Below are positions 28,785-36,306 of a stretch of 64,000 nucleotides of DNA, one piece after another. This DNA comes from Nibrella saemangeumensis (GTDB lineage Bacteria; Bacteroidota; Bacteroidia; Cytophagales; Spirosomataceae), in assembly GCF_039541915.1 (NCBI RefSeq), contig NZ_BAABHD010000076.1:1-64000 (forward strand), written 5' to 3'. The position numbers and the translations under genes were made by a program. Below the pieces are notes generated by a model that saw nothing but the letters and a program-made list of their open reading frames with translations, was not told where the DNA came from and did no database searches. Positions within the stretch are counted from its first letter, which is position 1. Each line of letters starts with the position of its first letter.

Positions 28785-29114
28785 ATGGTTCAAATGCCAT
28801 TGACAGCATTTATTGAACTGAAAGACAAGATTATCCAACTGTCAGAGCGCGTCGAACTGCTCGAAAGCATGACGGCCGTAGGCAGCGAATGGCTCACACG
28901 CGAGCAGGCAATGGCCTTTTTACAATGCGGCTCCACCACGCTGCACAACCTTCGCCGTACACATCAGATCAAAAGCACCACCAGCGGCACCAGTAAACCG
29001 CTGTTCTGTAAGCGGTCGCTACAGACCTATTTGGAAAAGAAAGGCGTATCTAAAGAAGAAATCGACCAGCGGTTCCGTAAGAACCTGCTGGAAAGACGTA
29101 AAAAATTGACTTAA
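28785..29114 (+). CDS. Helix-turn-helix protein (excisionase-like)
   Basis: About 109 residues. A coiled-coil start (IELKDKIIQLSERVELLES) leads into an HTH_17/MerR-type domain (WLTREQAMAFLQCGSTTLHNLRRT) as in small Bacteroidota DNA-binding proteins and excisionases. It could be an excisionase or an early regulator. The start is uncertain: ATGs at 28734 and 28704 are in frame but overlap the previous gene; I prefer 28785 because homologues of this kind begin near the coiled coil. Confidence 0.7.
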   Translation: MVQMPLTAFIELKDKIIQLSERVELLESMTAVGSEWLTREQAMAFLQCGSTTLHNLRRTHQIKSTTSGTSKPLFCKRSLQTYLEKKGVSKEEIDQRFRKNLLERRKKLT

Positions 29115-29127
29115 CTACTTGCGCTAT

Positions 29128-29145
29128 GTTAATATTAATATTACT
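29128..29145 (+). promoter_or_regulatory. Phage 18-bp motif, copy 1
   Basis: GTTAATATTAATATTACT, 79 bp before the gene at 29224. It runs into TACTTTTG (29142-29149), which matches the Bacteroidota -7 element TAnnTTTG. Confidence 0.7.
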
Positions 29146-29164
29146 TTTGATGCGAATAACAGAA

Positions 29165-29191
29165 AACGCCGATTGCATAGCTACCGGCGTT
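29165..29191 (+). promoter_or_regulatory. Leader hairpin
   Basis: A 7-bp stem (29165-29171 with 29185-29191) lies between motif copy 1 and the gene at 29224. It could be a 5' leader structure. The leader also contains TACTCTCAAAACAAT (29199-29213), repeated before the Rad52-type gene. Confidence 0.4.
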
Positions 29192-29223
29192 CTTCAAATA
29201 CTCTCAAAACAATTAACGGTACT

Positions 29224-29631
29224 ATGAACAGCACAGTAATTGTTAACCGCAAAACTACGGAACTACTGGCAAAGTTCCGCCGTGTGCGTGGCTGTCTGCT
29301 GAACGCTACGCAGCAAAGCCACAAGGTAGATAAGGCATGGCTGGCCGAATGCAAGCAGGACAAAGACCTGATCGAAGTCGAACTGGAAAGCGCTTACGGA
29401 GCGCAGGTAGGCGTTTACAGCTTTACCGGCTACGTTGATTTGCGTAAGACTAACGCCGAGATTATCGAAGACCTGAAAGGGTTCATCCGTCAGGCGCGGG
29501 GCGAATCCGAACATGAGTTCCGCAAAACACTCCGCGAAGCGCTCAGCGATACGCTAAAGTCATCACAGCCGGAAGACCGGCACAGAATCATCAAAGGCGC
29601 AAATCAGGTTTTTAACACTCTTTTTAGTTAG
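29224..29631 (+). CDS. Phage early protein, unknown
   Basis: A 135-residue protein with no recognised domain; the N-terminal third is basic and the C-terminal third forms charged helices (HEFRKTLREALSDTL). The frame is open back to a TTG at 29119, but that extension would translate the 18-bp motif, so the ATG at 29224 is chosen. It lies just before the Rad52-type gene, with motif copy 2 overlapping its stop codon. Confidence 0.65.
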   Translation: MNSTVIVNRKTTELLAKFRRVRGCLLNATQQSHKVDKAWLAECKQDKDLIEVELESAYGAQVGVYSFTGYVDLRKTNAEIIEDLKGFIRQARGESEHEFRKTLREALSDTLKSSQPEDRHRIIKGANQVFNTLFS

Positions 29632-29644
29632 TATTAATATTACT
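29627..29644 (+). promoter_or_regulatory. Phage 18-bp motif, copy 2
   Basis: GTTAGTATTAATATTACT, overlapping the stop of the preceding gene and 16 bp before the Rad52-type gene. Confidence 0.7.
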
Positions 29645-29660
29645 TTATACTCTCAAAACA

Positions 29661-30194
29661 ATGAACACAGCCTTAATTGCCGCCGACAGATCGCCTAAAC
29701 TGGACATCCTGCTGGCGCCCCTGAAACCCAATGAAGTCGAATGGCGCGTGGCGTCCACGACGAAAGACAACAGCAAACTAATTGTAGTGCCGTACATCAC
29801 GAACCGGTGCGTGATGCAGCGCTTCGATGAACAGTTCGGCTGGGACCGCTGGCGCAACGAAATCAGGGAAGTCGATGGAGGCTTTCTCTGCACCATTACC
29901 GTCGTGCTGGACGGAGGAGAAGCCATCAGCAAGACCGACGGAGCCAACCGCACGGACATAGAGCCGGTGAAAGGCGGTATCAGTGATGCCATGAAGCGGG
30001 CGGCTGTACAGTTCGGATTAGGCCGGGAGCTGTACGACTATCCGAAAGTGATGATCGAACTGTCAGCGAGTCAGAACGGCAAGTTCATTCCGGATTGGGC
30101 TCATCAGCTTCTCGACCGGCTGGTGATTGCGGCCGGGGAGGGACGGCTGGATCGGGACGTGTACGTACTAAAAGAATCGCAGGCCAGGAAATGA
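29661..30194 (+). CDS. Rad52/Rad22-type single-strand annealing protein
   Basis: A 177-residue protein with the Rad52 core: GWDRWRNEI, a beta-strand, ISKTDGANRTDIEPVKGGISDAMKRAAVQFGLGRELYDYP. Phage proteins of this family (Sak-like) anneal complementary single strands in phage recombination and repair. It heads a pair with the next gene (4-bp ATGA overlap), typical of recombination modules. A partner exonuclease is not seen in the window. Confidence 0.93.
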   Translation: MNTALIAADRSPKLDILLAPLKPNEVEWRVASTTKDNSKLIVVPYITNRCVMQRFDEQFGWDRWRNEIREVDGGFLCTITVVLDGGEAISKTDGANRTDIEPVKGGISDAMKRAAVQFGLGRELYDYPKVMIELSASQNGKFIPDWAHQLLDRLVIAAGEGRLDRDVYVLKESQARK

Positions 30195-30676
30195 ACGCAG
30201 AAGTAATCAGGGTGCCGGCACTCCCTACGGTGGGGCTGGCATCCGCCGATAAACAGGAGATCATCGACCGGGCGCAGCATTTTGTGGCCCGCATTGAAGA
30301 GGAAGGCGGAGATTCGCTGGCCGTGCTGGCACTGGCGGCAAAGCTGGAGCTGCTGGCCAAAGAGATCAAACAAGCGGCTAAAGAAGCCTCTGAACGTGAA
30401 ATGCAGCAGTATGGCAGGCAGATACTGACCAAACACGGTGTCGAACTGCAAACCCGCGAAACCGGCGTAAAACTCGACTACAGCCTTGATGCAGTCTGGC
30501 AGCAGCTGAATGCTGAAGCGCTGGCTGCACAGGCAAAGGTGAAGGAGTGGGAGAATACATTGAAGAAACTCCCCAGGAGCGGCTTGCTGATCGCGCATCC
30601 GGATACCGGCGAAATGTACCACGCCTATCCACCAGCCAGACGAGCTACGGAAACCATCTGTGTAACTATAAAATAA
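30191..30676 (+). CDS. Phage early protein downstream of the annealing gene
   Basis: A 161-residue protein with a long charged helical middle part (ALAAKLELLAKEIKQAAKEASEREMQQ). It begins with an ATGA overlap on the Rad52-type stop codon, so it is translationally coupled and probably works with that protein. No domain is recognised. The ATG at 30191 is chosen over the in-frame GTG/ATG upstream within the Rad52 gene. Confidence 0.75.
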   Translation: MNAEVIRVPALPTVGLASADKQEIIDRAQHFVARIEEEGGDSLAVLALAAKLELLAKEIKQAAKEASEREMQQYGRQILTKHGVELQTRETGVKLDYSLDAVWQQLNAEALAAQAKVKEWENTLKKLPRSGLLIAHPDTGEMYHAYPPARRATETICVTIK

Positions 30677-30682
30677 ACGACA

Positions 30683-31024
30683 ATGGATAGCACCATCAGA
30701 ACGCAATCGCTGGCATCGCTGGGCCAGATCATTCAGGAAACCAGCTACAACGAAGGGCTGGCCATCGGCTATGACAAAGGCGTAACGGCCTGCATTGACT
30801 ACCTCATGAATCAGGCCGTCGATTTTTTCAAGTCCGGACGCAATGACGACCGGGCGCTTGACCTGCGGGCTATCGCCAAAGATCTCAGCGGAGTTTATAC
30901 AAGCCCGGTAGACCATGACCTGATCGACCGGCGGGAACGCGCCTTTGCTGAACTGGATATACGCCAACAGGAAATCAAACAGATCACCGCCCAGGCATCG
31001 TCTGCCGTCAACAAACGAGTGTAA
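30683..31024 (+). CDS. Phage early protein, unknown
   Basis: A 113-residue mostly helical protein, seven bases after the previous gene. No family is recognised. Its place in the recombination-replication operon suggests a DNA-metabolism role, but nothing in the sequence shows this. Confidence 0.65.
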   Translation: MDSTIRTQSLASLGQIIQETSYNEGLAIGYDKGVTACIDYLMNQAVDFFKSGRNDDRALDLRAIAKDLSGVYTSPVDHDLIDRRERAFAELDIRQQEIKQITAQASSAVNKRV

Positions 31025-31038
31025 CCATGTTTAACACC

Positions 31039-31064
31039 GGGTGCCGGTCAACCGGTCGGCACCC
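31039..31064 (+). promoter_or_regulatory. Leader hairpin before the gene at 31083
   Basis: A perfect 8-bp stem (31039-31046 with 31057-31064, GGGTGCCG) with a 10-base loop lies in the gap before the next gene. No T run follows, so it is more likely an mRNA structure than a terminator. Confidence 0.45.
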
Positions 31065-31082
31065 ATAATAAGCTTACTGTTT

Positions 31083-31433
31083 ATGCCATTCTCGATCACA
31101 TTTCCGGAATCACTTTCAGAAAAAGAACGGCTGAGCCACATTGAAGGAGCCAATGCCAAAGACAAAGCCGTAGAAGTAGCCGTTCGCTGCAACGGGCTGA
31201 CGATGCACCACAGAGGAAAACTAACCGGCATTGACCTGCTGAACCACGAAATACACGTTGATACGTCGGCAGAAAAGCAAACGTTCCGCTACTTCTGTAA
31301 AGCCGTTTACACGTCTAAAGGCGACAAAATAGCCTACCGTGATAACGTCCGCATTGAGCCGGAACCGCTGACGGAACTGCACGGCCGACAACGCATACCG
31401 GTAGCCATGCTTGACAGGCTGAAAATTCTTTAA
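31083..31433 (+). CDS. Phage early protein, unknown
   Basis: A 116-residue protein, mostly beta-predicted (ITFPESLSE, HHRGKLTGID, NVRIEPEPL). The frame is open back to a GTG at 31041, which lies inside the hairpin stem; the ATG at 31083 is preferred. No family recognised. Confidence 0.6.
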   Translation: MPFSITFPESLSEKERLSHIEGANAKDKAVEVAVRCNGLTMHHRGKLTGIDLLNHEIHVDTSAEKQTFRYFCKAVYTSKGDKIAYRDNVRIEPEPLTELHGRQRIPVAMLDRLKIL

Positions 31434-31448
31434 TTTTTGAGGCAGTTC

Positions 31449-31466
31449 GTCAATATTAATGTTACT
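31449..31466 (+). promoter_or_regulatory. Phage 18-bp motif, copy 3
   Basis: GTCAATATTAATGTTACT, 45 bp before the replication initiator gene and 16 bp after the previous stop. Confidence 0.65.
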
Positions 31467-31510
31467 TAGAAAGACCAGACCTGTTTTAAACCGTTACAAA
31501 GTCCTTTAAC

Positions 31511-32698
31511 ATGATTGTCGTACCTGACATAGTACTGGAAAACGATAAGCTGACCGACAGCGCCAAAATAGCTTTCGGCCGGTTGGTGGTTCTCTGTCAG
31601 GTGACCGGTGAGACGGATATACTTCACGCAGACCTGTGCCGGATTCTGCGCTGCAAAGAGCGCAACCTGCACAATCTGCTGCGTGAACTGGAAACCGGGA
31701 AGCTAATCGAAACCCGGCGCGGAGCGGCCAACCGGCGCATCATACGGCTGACAGCCGACGCTCAGGAAAACGCCCAGGACTGCCTGACGGTGCTGCAACA
31801 CTTCACCGCCAGCGTTCAGGGTAGTGGTGCAAAAAATTGCAGTACTGCAAAAAAATGCACTAGTGCAGAAAAGTGCAGTAGTGCAAAAAATTGCACCACA
31901 GACCTGCAAAAAATTGCAGTAGTGCAAAATTTTGCACCACCCGCTCAAATTGAAAATCAGGAAGTTACGTCAGGTAGTGCAAAAAATTGCACCACCCCCG
32001 ACACTTTCGACAATAAAATATATAATAATATAAATAATACCAGTAGTATAGATAATACTACTATTACTAAGAGTTATAATTTTTTTGTCGAAAAACGCGA
32101 AATTTTAACCCACTTCGCGGAGATCTATTGTCAGGGGCAAGCCTACACCTGTGACAGCCTGGGGCCGAGTTTGAAGCTGCGCGGCTACAGCAACGAAGCC
32201 GTTGGCGCGTTCGTGCTGGAGAACCGGGGCAACCACTACAACAGCAAAGCTGAACTAACCACTGTTGTCCGCAACTGGCTAAAGGCAAAAAAGGCCGCTG
32301 AGCCGAAAAAAGCCTTTCAGGTAGCCGGAACTATTGATGAGCGGAAAACGGCCTTCAGAGAGCAAATAAGAGCCTTTGCCGCCAACCATTCCGGCAAGTA
32401 TCCGGCCGATATGTACAACCAGTTTTACGCTTACTGGACAATCCTCAAAAAAGGCGATCTGCTGGCTTTCGAGCTGGCCACCAAAAAAGACGGTCAGTTC
32501 GATCTGGCTGGCCGTCTGGCATACTGGAACACGAAATACAAACCTGCTAACCATCATGGAACCAACAACCGCACTGGCCACCGCAGCGAGAAGCGACTGG
32601 GCCTTGTCAACCTCGAAGACAGCGCTGATGAACACCATGCACCGGGGACTGAAATGCAGTCAGGCTACGCTGGCCGACTTTACATCAATCTGGAATGA
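31511..32698 (+). CDS. Replication initiator with iterons inside the gene
   Basis: A 395-residue protein. The N-terminal 90 residues form a winged-helix domain of the phage replisome-organiser type (DKLTDSAKIAFGRLVVL, LCRILRCKERNLHNLLRELE). Residues about 104-160 are a low-complexity Ser-Ala-Lys-Asn-Cys-Thr repeat that exists because the DNA holds seven 14-bp iterons (31828-31991). A Thr/Asn stretch coded by an AT-rich tract follows, then a helical C-terminal domain. This arrangement matches lambda O, where the origin lies in the initiator gene. It would bind the iterons, open the AT-rich DNA and recruit the helicase. The next gene overlaps its end by 143 bp. Confidence 0.8.
   Translation: MIVVPDIVLENDKLTDSAKIAFGRLVVLCQVTGETDILHADLCRILRCKERNLHNLLRELETGKLIETRRGAANRRIIRLTADAQENAQDCLTVLQHFTASVQGSGAKNCSTAKKCTSAEKCSSAKNCTTDLQKIAVVQNFAPPAQIENQEVTSGSAKNCTTPDTFDNKIYNNINNTSSIDNTTITKSYNFFVEKREILTHFAEIYCQGQAYTCDSLGPSLKLRGYSNEAVGAFVLENRGNHYNSKAELTTVVRNWLKAKKAAEPKKAFQVAGTIDERKTAFREQIRAFAANHSGKYPADMYNQFYAYWTILKKGDLLAFELATKKDGQFDLAGRLAYWNTKYKPANHHGTNNRTGHRSEKRLGLVNLEDSADEHHAPGTEMQSGYAGRLYINLE
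31828..32090 (+). repeat. Iteron array and AT-rich tract, probable replication origin
   Basis: Seven copies of a 14-bp near-palindrome, consensus TGCAAAAAATTGCA, start at 31828, 31846, 31864, 31882, 31905, 31923 and 31978. The step is 18 bp four times, with one 23-bp and one 55-bp step. An AT-only run of tandem TAATA-like sequence follows at about 32010-32085. All lies in frame within the initiator gene. Confidence 0.82.
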
Positions 32699-33395
32699 GA
32701 TCATCGTGATGCTGGGCATCAAGGTATCCGACGCTAACGTGAGCGAACACCGCGACAACCTGCGGGCGCTGTCGGCCTTTATGAGCCGCGAATACCCACA
32801 CCTGACGCTGGACGAAATCCGGCAGGCGTACACGGCCGGTGTCACCAGAAAGCTGGGCATCGAAATGTACGCTGAGCTAAATGCCCGGCAGGTCGGTAAC
32901 GTGATCGACGCCTTTATGATCTGGCGCAGACGTGAGCTGCACGAAGAAATCCAGTCTCAGCGGCTGCTGTCACTGCCGGAGACGCCACAGCCTACCCCTG
33001 AAGAATTGGAGCGCAAAATGGTTGAGCTGTTCCGCTTTGCCTGGAAGGCTATTGAAGTGAAAGGCAGCTACATCGACTTCGGTAATCACATCTACGACTG
33101 GCTGGATTCAAAAGGCTTGATTCCGTTCAGCGACAGCCGTAAATGGGAGTTCGTTCGCGATGCCGAAAAACGCCTGAAGGCTGAACTGACGGCCGAAGGT
33201 TCCAAAGGCTTCGCTCAGGAGCATAAAGCCGCCCGCCGTCTGGCCGAAGTGATGGCAAAGGTTACAGACTTCAATGACCATGATGCCGACACTAAAGCCA
33301 GAATTCGGGTCAAAGCCAAGCAGATCGCTTTCGTCACCCTCATCAAAGAACAGCAGCAGTTGGAAGTACATCCGGATGAATTTTTACAACTCTAA
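32556..33395 (+). CDS. Phage replication-module protein, unknown
   Basis: About 279 residues. The N-terminal part (LADFTSIWNEIIVMLGIKVSDANVSEHRDNLRALSAFMSREYPHLTLDEIRQAYTAG) is helical and typical of an uncharacterised Bacteroidota phage family next to replication genes; there is no Walker motif, so it is not a helicase or loader of the DnaC type. The ATG at 32556 overlaps the initiator gene by 143 bp in another frame; an ATG at 32628 would reduce this to 71 bp. Possible helicase-loading partner of the initiator, by position only. Confidence 0.65.
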   Translation: MEPTTALATAARSDWALSTSKTALMNTMHRGLKCSQATLADFTSIWNEIIVMLGIKVSDANVSEHRDNLRALSAFMSREYPHLTLDEIRQAYTAGVTRKLGIEMYAELNARQVGNVIDAFMIWRRRELHEEIQSQRLLSLPETPQPTPEELERKMVELFRFAWKAIEVKGSYIDFGNHIYDWLDSKGLIPFSDSRKWEFVRDAEKRLKAELTAEGSKGFAQEHKAARRLAEVMAKVTDFNDHDADTKARIRVKAKQIAFVTLIKEQQQLEVHPDEFLQL

Positions 33396-33396
33396 T

Positions 33397-33414
33397 GTTA
33401 ATATTAATATGACT
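33397..33414 (+). promoter_or_regulatory. Phage 18-bp motif, copy 4
   Basis: GTTAATATTAATATGACT. It overlaps the start codon of the next gene (ATG at 33409), so for this copy the motif cannot be a normal upstream promoter for that gene. Confidence 0.6.
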
Positions 33415-33651
33415 ATTGAGCAACCCGAAGCAACCATCAAGAGCCCGGAGAAGGGACGGGCCAGAAACCTCAGCACCTTCGGCTGTGACATACAGCACCG
33501 ACCCTATCAGGGGCCTATCCGCTGCAAAAGCGGCTGGCTGCGGATGGTCAAGAACAACGGCGAACGGGGCGTATTTCTGGTGCCACCGTCGCGGCTGGAG
33601 CAGTTCAGGGCCAAATACCCCAACAGTCACCAAATCGGCATCGAACCATGA
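33409..33651 (+). CDS. Small phage protein, unknown
   Basis: An 80-residue basic protein with no recognised domain (KSGWLRMVKNNGERGVFLVPPSRLEQFRAK). The start is the ATG at 33409, inside motif copy 4; the frame is open further upstream but only as a shadow of the previous gene. Confidence 0.6.
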   Translation: MTIEQPEATIKSPEKGRARNLSTFGCDIQHRPYQGPIRCKSGWLRMVKNNGERGVFLVPPSRLEQFRAKYPNSHQIGIEP

Positions 33652-33660
33652 ATTCTACAC

Positions 33661-33692
33661 GCGGCTGAGGGTTTGTTACGGCTCTCAGCCGC
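33661..33692 (+). promoter_or_regulatory. Hairpin between early genes
   Basis: A perfect 9-bp stem (33661-33669 with 33684-33692, GCGGCTGAG) with a 14-base loop fills the short gap. No T run, so read-through is expected. Confidence 0.45.
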
Positions 33693-33707
33693 CAAATACT
33701 GACGACT

Positions 33708-33983
33708 ATGACCATGCAGAACGCACAGACTTCCCAAGAGCCGGAAAGCACCATGAATTCCGACAAGCCGGTATTCGTCGCCCGCGAGCAGGTAACGCTG
33801 GTGGAAGAAATTGAAGCCGTCACCCGCCTGAAGAAGCTATTCGAGGGCGCTTTGCCGACAATGGTAAAGCAGGGCCGCTACACCGACCATCAGGCCCACC
33901 ACGAGATTGAATGCCTTAACAGCGCTATTCGTCGCCTGAAAGGGCTGAAATTCCTTCTGTCCAACATTGATCTGCCTTTCTGA
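33708..33983 (+). CDS. Small phage protein, unknown
   Basis: A 91-residue, mostly helical protein with two charged helices (EEIEAVTRLKKLFEGALP, HHEIECLNSAIRRLKGLKF). It lies two bases before the next gene. No family recognised. Confidence 0.6.
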   Translation: MTMQNAQTSQEPESTMNSDKPVFVAREQVTLVEEIEAVTRLKKLFEGALPTMVKQGRYTDHQAHHEIECLNSAIRRLKGLKFLLSNIDLPF

Positions 33984-33985
33984 CC

Positions 33986-34333
33986 ATGACCGATCTGCAA
34001 GAGCGTATCAACAACTTTCTGCGGTATTCCGATCAGACGCTGAAGACGCAGACGGCCGTTATCAGCCAGCGACTCAACCGGGCCTGTACCCAGTACGAAG
34101 CCGCCAGACTGGATTACCAGATCATCACCTGCGCGGGCATTCTGCGGCAGTATGGCCTACAGATGGGGCAGGACATTATCTTTCGGGGGCTGACCTACCG
34201 GCTCACAGACGTAAGCACGGGTGGTGAACCGGTGGGCGTCGTTGTCCGCAAGGACGGCAGCACAGGCACTAAAATACTGGTATTCTTTAGCTGGAGACTC
34301 CAGCAGGCTAAACCCATAAATTCAGAAGTATGA
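33986..34333 (+). CDS. Small phage protein, unknown
   Basis: A 115-residue protein; an N-terminal helical half (ERINNFLRYSDQTLKTQTAVIS) and a C-terminal half of beta strands (IIFRGLTYRLTDVSTGGEPVGVVV). Its stop overlaps the start of the next gene by four bases. No function known. Confidence 0.6.
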   Translation: MTDLQERINNFLRYSDQTLKTQTAVISQRLNRACTQYEAARLDYQIITCAGILRQYGLQMGQDIIFRGLTYRLTDVSTGGEPVGVVVRKDGSTGTKILVFFSWRLQQAKPINSEV

Positions 34334-34734
34334 TAATCGGCTATCGCACAAAACTGCCTGATGGCAACCCAACCGGCTTTGTGGAGAAGATTCTGGCTGG
34401 GACCAAGATTCACACCATACGCACCAATGGCGACCGCTGGCGCATAGGTATGAGCATACAACACGCTACCGGTGTTCGTACCAGGCACTACCGAAAATTT
34501 GCGGATGGAGTGCTAAAAGGAAAACAGCCGGTTGCTATGTGGCGCAGGCGGGGACGGCTGGCCGTTGCTATCGACGGCAAAGCGCTTACTGCTGAGCGGC
34601 TTCAGCTACTGGCTGTAAACGACGGATTTGACACGCTGGAGCAGTTTGAACGCTGGTTTCTGGCTGTTGTGGATAAGCAGCCCGACCGAACCTATCACGG
34701 CACCCTGTTACATTTTACCGACTTCAACTACTAA
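34330..34734 (+). CDS. ASCH/PUA-like small phage protein
   Basis: A 134-residue protein with the pattern KIHTIR...RWRIGMSIQHATGVRT, then a short beta domain and the ending VNDGFDTLEQFERWF. This is the form of a small Bacteroidota phage and plasmid family related to ASCH/PUA RNA- or nucleotide-binding domains. The link to ASCH is from recognition of the pattern, not a search. The ATG overlaps the previous stop (ATGA). Confidence 0.6.
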   Translation: MIIGYRTKLPDGNPTGFVEKILAGTKIHTIRTNGDRWRIGMSIQHATGVRTRHYRKFADGVLKGKQPVAMWRRRGRLAVAIDGKALTAERLQLLAVNDGFDTLEQFERWFLAVVDKQPDRTYHGTLLHFTDFNY

Positions 34735-34737
34735 GCC

Positions 34738-35115
34738 ATGAAAAACGCACCTAAAGTCAAAATCGAATCAACCATCATTAAGCGTATAATTGTGGACGAC
34801 CGGGTAATCTACCGGCATTTCTTCCGATGGTCAGAGCGAACCGATCTGAACACGCTCTACATAACTATTCACCTGAAGCTGCTTAGTGGTGTAAGCGCGG
34901 GCGAAGGTCGCTATTCGGTCAAACTGCCCAAAATTAAGAACGCTGATGAGTTTATCCGCACCAGCAAGTACTTTTACATCGACTGCGAGGAACGCGCCGG
35001 ACGCTTCGACTACCAGACAGCTCCGTTGCTGGGTAAAAAATCAACTTGGCGCTCGGAGCTATGTAGCTTTAGGTTTGAAGACTTAGCGGCAATGGAGGAA
35101 AAATTTCTCACTTGA
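34738..35115 (+). CDS. Phage early protein, unknown
   Basis: A 125-residue protein, last of the rightward early operon, four bases after the previous stop. Strand-rich (IESTIIKRIIVDDRVIYRHFF, NTLYITIHLKLL); no recognised domain. Confidence 0.6.
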   Translation: MKNAPKVKIESTIIKRIIVDDRVIYRHFFRWSERTDLNTLYITIHLKLLSGVSAGEGRYSVKLPKIKNADEFIRTSKYFYIDCEERAGRFDYQTAPLLGKKSTWRSELCSFRFEDLAAMEEKFLT

Positions 35116-35125
35116 TGCCCATGCT

Positions 35126-35147
35126 GTCAATACTAATATTACATTTG
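35126..35147 (+). promoter_or_regulatory. Phage 18-bp motif, copy 5, with -7 box
   Basis: GTCAATACTAATATTACA runs into TACATTTG at 35140-35147, an exact fit to the Bacteroidota -7 element TAnnTTTG. No protein gene follows on this strand; a terminator lies 20 bp downstream. Confidence 0.65.
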
Positions 35148-35153
35148 CATTGA

Positions 35154-35210
35154 CTCTTAGCAAAGCGAAAGCGAGTTCTACCGTGGGAGGGCGCAGAACT
35201 CGCTTTTCTT
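35154..35210 (+). ncRNA. Candidate short RNA from motif copy 5 to the terminator
   Basis: If the -7 box at 35140-35147 is used, transcription would start near 35154 and stop at the terminator, giving an RNA of about 55 bases made mostly of one hairpin. It could equally be only the end of the early operon. Confidence 0.3.
35168..35210 (+). terminator. Terminator of the early operon
   Basis: A perfect 12-bp stem (35168-35179 with 35195-35206) with a 15-base loop is followed by TCTT. It ends rightward transcription before the convergent cargo genes. Confidence 0.8.
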
Positions 35211-35246
35211 AAGTAAGAAACACTTATGAAATGGTAAATTTGGATA

Positions 35247-36227
35247 TTAGTCAACGCCTAGCGTAATTCTGTAACGACCGTTTTTCAATTCACCCATTAA
35301 GTTTATTTTGTAATTACGGCTTATATCTAAAGTTAGTGTTCCTTCTCCATATCCCTCGATTATTAAGCCTTGTTGATTACGGGTTCTTGAATAAACCTTA
35401 TAAGGGTATCTTCCGGATTGCTTAAAATTAATTTGTCGAATGTCAATTGGCGATTCATTGCTGACATTCAATGTAATATCTGCTCCTCCTAAGTTTACAT
35501 AGACGTTTTCTAGTACATCTCCGCTACCTAACTGATCCCGAAAAGTTACTACCCCTGCTTCACTGTACACATAACGAGTGCCATAGATGGATTGAATACC
35601 ACGTTTGTCTAGGTAACTCAACTGACCATAATTATTCCATCTCTCATTGCAATAATTCATTACAGAATTAGGGTCGCAGGGAGTTACAAACCAGCCTCCC
35701 CCTCTAGCCTGTGGCTCTTTGTTGCAACGGCAGTCTTCCCTATCTTGCTCGTGAGCAATACCAAGGGCATGACCAAATTCATGTACAGCGATAAATTGAA
35801 TAGCTTCTTGCTTACTACTGTTACCAATGTGAGGCCAATTTTTAAAAGTAAAGTTCAGAACCATGCCGGCCGGTAGTCCCATTATAGCAGTACCTAAGCC
35901 TTTGCAATGAGGATGCTCGTCATCTATCCGAATACGAATTCCTTTACTAGTTGTTGAACAACCGCCCCACCCGCGAAAACGGATATTGGCAACTTGTCCC
36001 CATGTATTTTCAACCGCTTCCTTAACCAATGCACGTTCTAAAGTGTAGTTACTTGGATTCTCCCAACATACATCTATAACAGTCTCAATGCCAGATTTCG
36101 GCCATTTGGCCTGTCTGTCCATATTCAAGTTAGATATTAGGTTAGGGGGCTGACCCAAACCTTCTAAAGACTTACTAAATAGAGCAACACAAATAAACAA
36201 TGCTAGAATTTTACCAACCCGACTCAT
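35247..36227 (-). CDS. Secreted metzincin metalloprotease, phage cargo
   Basis: A 326-residue protein with a signal peptide (ends near LEGLG). The zinc site HEFGHALGIAHE has His149, Glu150, His153, Gly156 and His159, the metzincin motif HExxHxxGxxH, followed by the Met-turn SVMNYC (Met190). A C-terminal beta domain of about 100 residues follows (235-326). The HEQ/Asp after the motif recalls astacins and the LSYLDKRGIQSIYG end recalls matrixins, so the subfamily is open. All catalytic residues are present. It lies in an AT-rich block with different base use from the phage genes. Probably a moron expressed by the lysogen and secreted. Confidence 0.88.
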   Translation of the reverse strand: MSRVGKILALFICVALFSKSLEGLGQPPNLISNLNMDRQAKWPKSGIETVIDVCWENPSNYTLERALVKEAVENTWGQVANIRFRGWGGCSTTSKGIRIRIDDEHPHCKGLGTAIMGLPAGMVLNFTFKNWPHIGNSSKQEAIQFIAVHEFGHALGIAHEQDREDCRCNKEPQARGGGWFVTPCDPNSVMNYCNERWNNYGQLSYLDKRGIQSIYGTRYVYSEAGVVTFRDQLGSGDVLENVYVNLGGADITLNVSNESPIDIRQINFKQSGRYPYKVYSRTRNQQGLIIEGYGEGTLTLDISRNYKINLMGELKNGRYRITLGVD

Positions 36228-36306
36228 TATTCTAATAAATTTTCGATAAGTGCAGTGGTTTTGTTGTGGCTAATTGATATATAGCGTCCTGACCTTACCC
36301 CCCTTT

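Noticed and set aside
29119..29223. Upstream extension of the early gene at 29224 from a TTG codon
   Set aside because: It would translate the 18-bp motif and the leader hairpin; the ATG at 29224 fits better.
31828..31991. CRISPR array
   Set aside because: Repeats are 14 bp with spacers of about four bases, lie inside a coding gene and have no cas genes nearby; iterons explain them.
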